5,332 nucleotides of DNA from Clostridia bacterium (GTDB taxonomy: Bacteria > Bacillota_A > Clostridia > Oscillospirales > CAG-272). Of this stretch, positions 5,301 through 5,332 are shown one piece after another (positions within the stretch are counted from its first letter, which is position 1; each line of letters begins with the position of its first letter). The notes under the pieces were generated by a model. That model did not search any database. It was not told where the DNA came from and saw nothing but the letters and a program-made list of their open reading frames with translations. Location: assembly GCA_017395725.1 (NCBI GenBank), contig JAFQOB010000111.1, positions 1 through 5,332 of the forward strand. The letters run 5' to 3'. Both the position numbers and the translations under genes were made by a program.

Positions 5301-5320
5301 GTGACGACCTCATCCGTCAC
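5301..5320 (-). terminator. Possible terminator of a gene beyond the right edge
   Basis: GTGACG (5301-5306) and CGTCAC (5315-5320) form a 6-bp stem with an 8-base loop. On the minus strand it is followed by TTCTCTTTTATT, a moderately T-rich tail. It would suit the end of a minus-strand gene upstream of spo0A. The stem is short, and the GC-rich edge could instead be part of a dispersed repeat. The rest of 5154-5300 shows no gene, only AT-rich spacer with the sites listed. Confidence 0.35.
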
Positions 5321-5332
5321 GTCGCGTGTAGA

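Overview
The window looks like a chromosomal segment from an AT-rich, spore-forming Firmicute, most likely an anaerobic member of the class Clostridia (Oscillospirales/Ruminococcaceae-like is my best guess). The evidence is a near-textbook Spo0A effector domain, the N-terminal part of a SpoVAF/GerA-family spore protein, a Firmicute-type YqeG phosphatase, AGGAG/AGAGG-type ribosome binding sites and promoters rich in extended -10 elements. The genus assignment is inference only.

All six genes lie on the minus strand, so transcription runs from right to left. From the right: a non-coding edge (5154-5332) with a hairpin that may end a gene outside the window; the spo0A promoter (5125-5153); spo0A (5080 down to 4313); its intrinsic terminator (about 4234-4263); a roughly 280-base non-coding stretch made largely of inverted and tandem repeats (4069-4241); a promoter (3986-4014); a translationally coupled pair, a YqeG-type HAD phosphatase and an endonuclease IV-like TIM-barrel protein (3954 to 2597, ATGA overlap); a further promoter and a small cysteine-rich membrane protein (2491 to 2183); a promoter and a CNNM/CorC-type transporter-like protein (2127 to 775); a clear intrinsic terminator (737-766); and the first 221 codons of a spoVAF-like gene (665 down to the left edge).

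Functionally the window is a mixture. The sporulation master regulator stands at one end and a spore germination membrane protein at the other. Between them lie housekeeping functions: a HAD phosphatase, a DNA-repair-like enzyme and a divalent-cation transporter-like protein. Apart from the coupled yqeG/nfo pair, each gene has its own promoter-like sequence or a terminator in front of it, so the window appears to hold several short transcription units rather than one operon.

I see no complete undescribed multi-gene system. The best candidates for a second look are: the hairpin that overlaps the spoVAF ribosome binding site; the receiver domain of Spo0A, which keeps Asp56 but has lost the usual Met-Pro...Gly loop; the three-unit structured repeat with a very long A/T hairpin downstream of spo0A; and the metal-site substitution in the Nfo-like protein.
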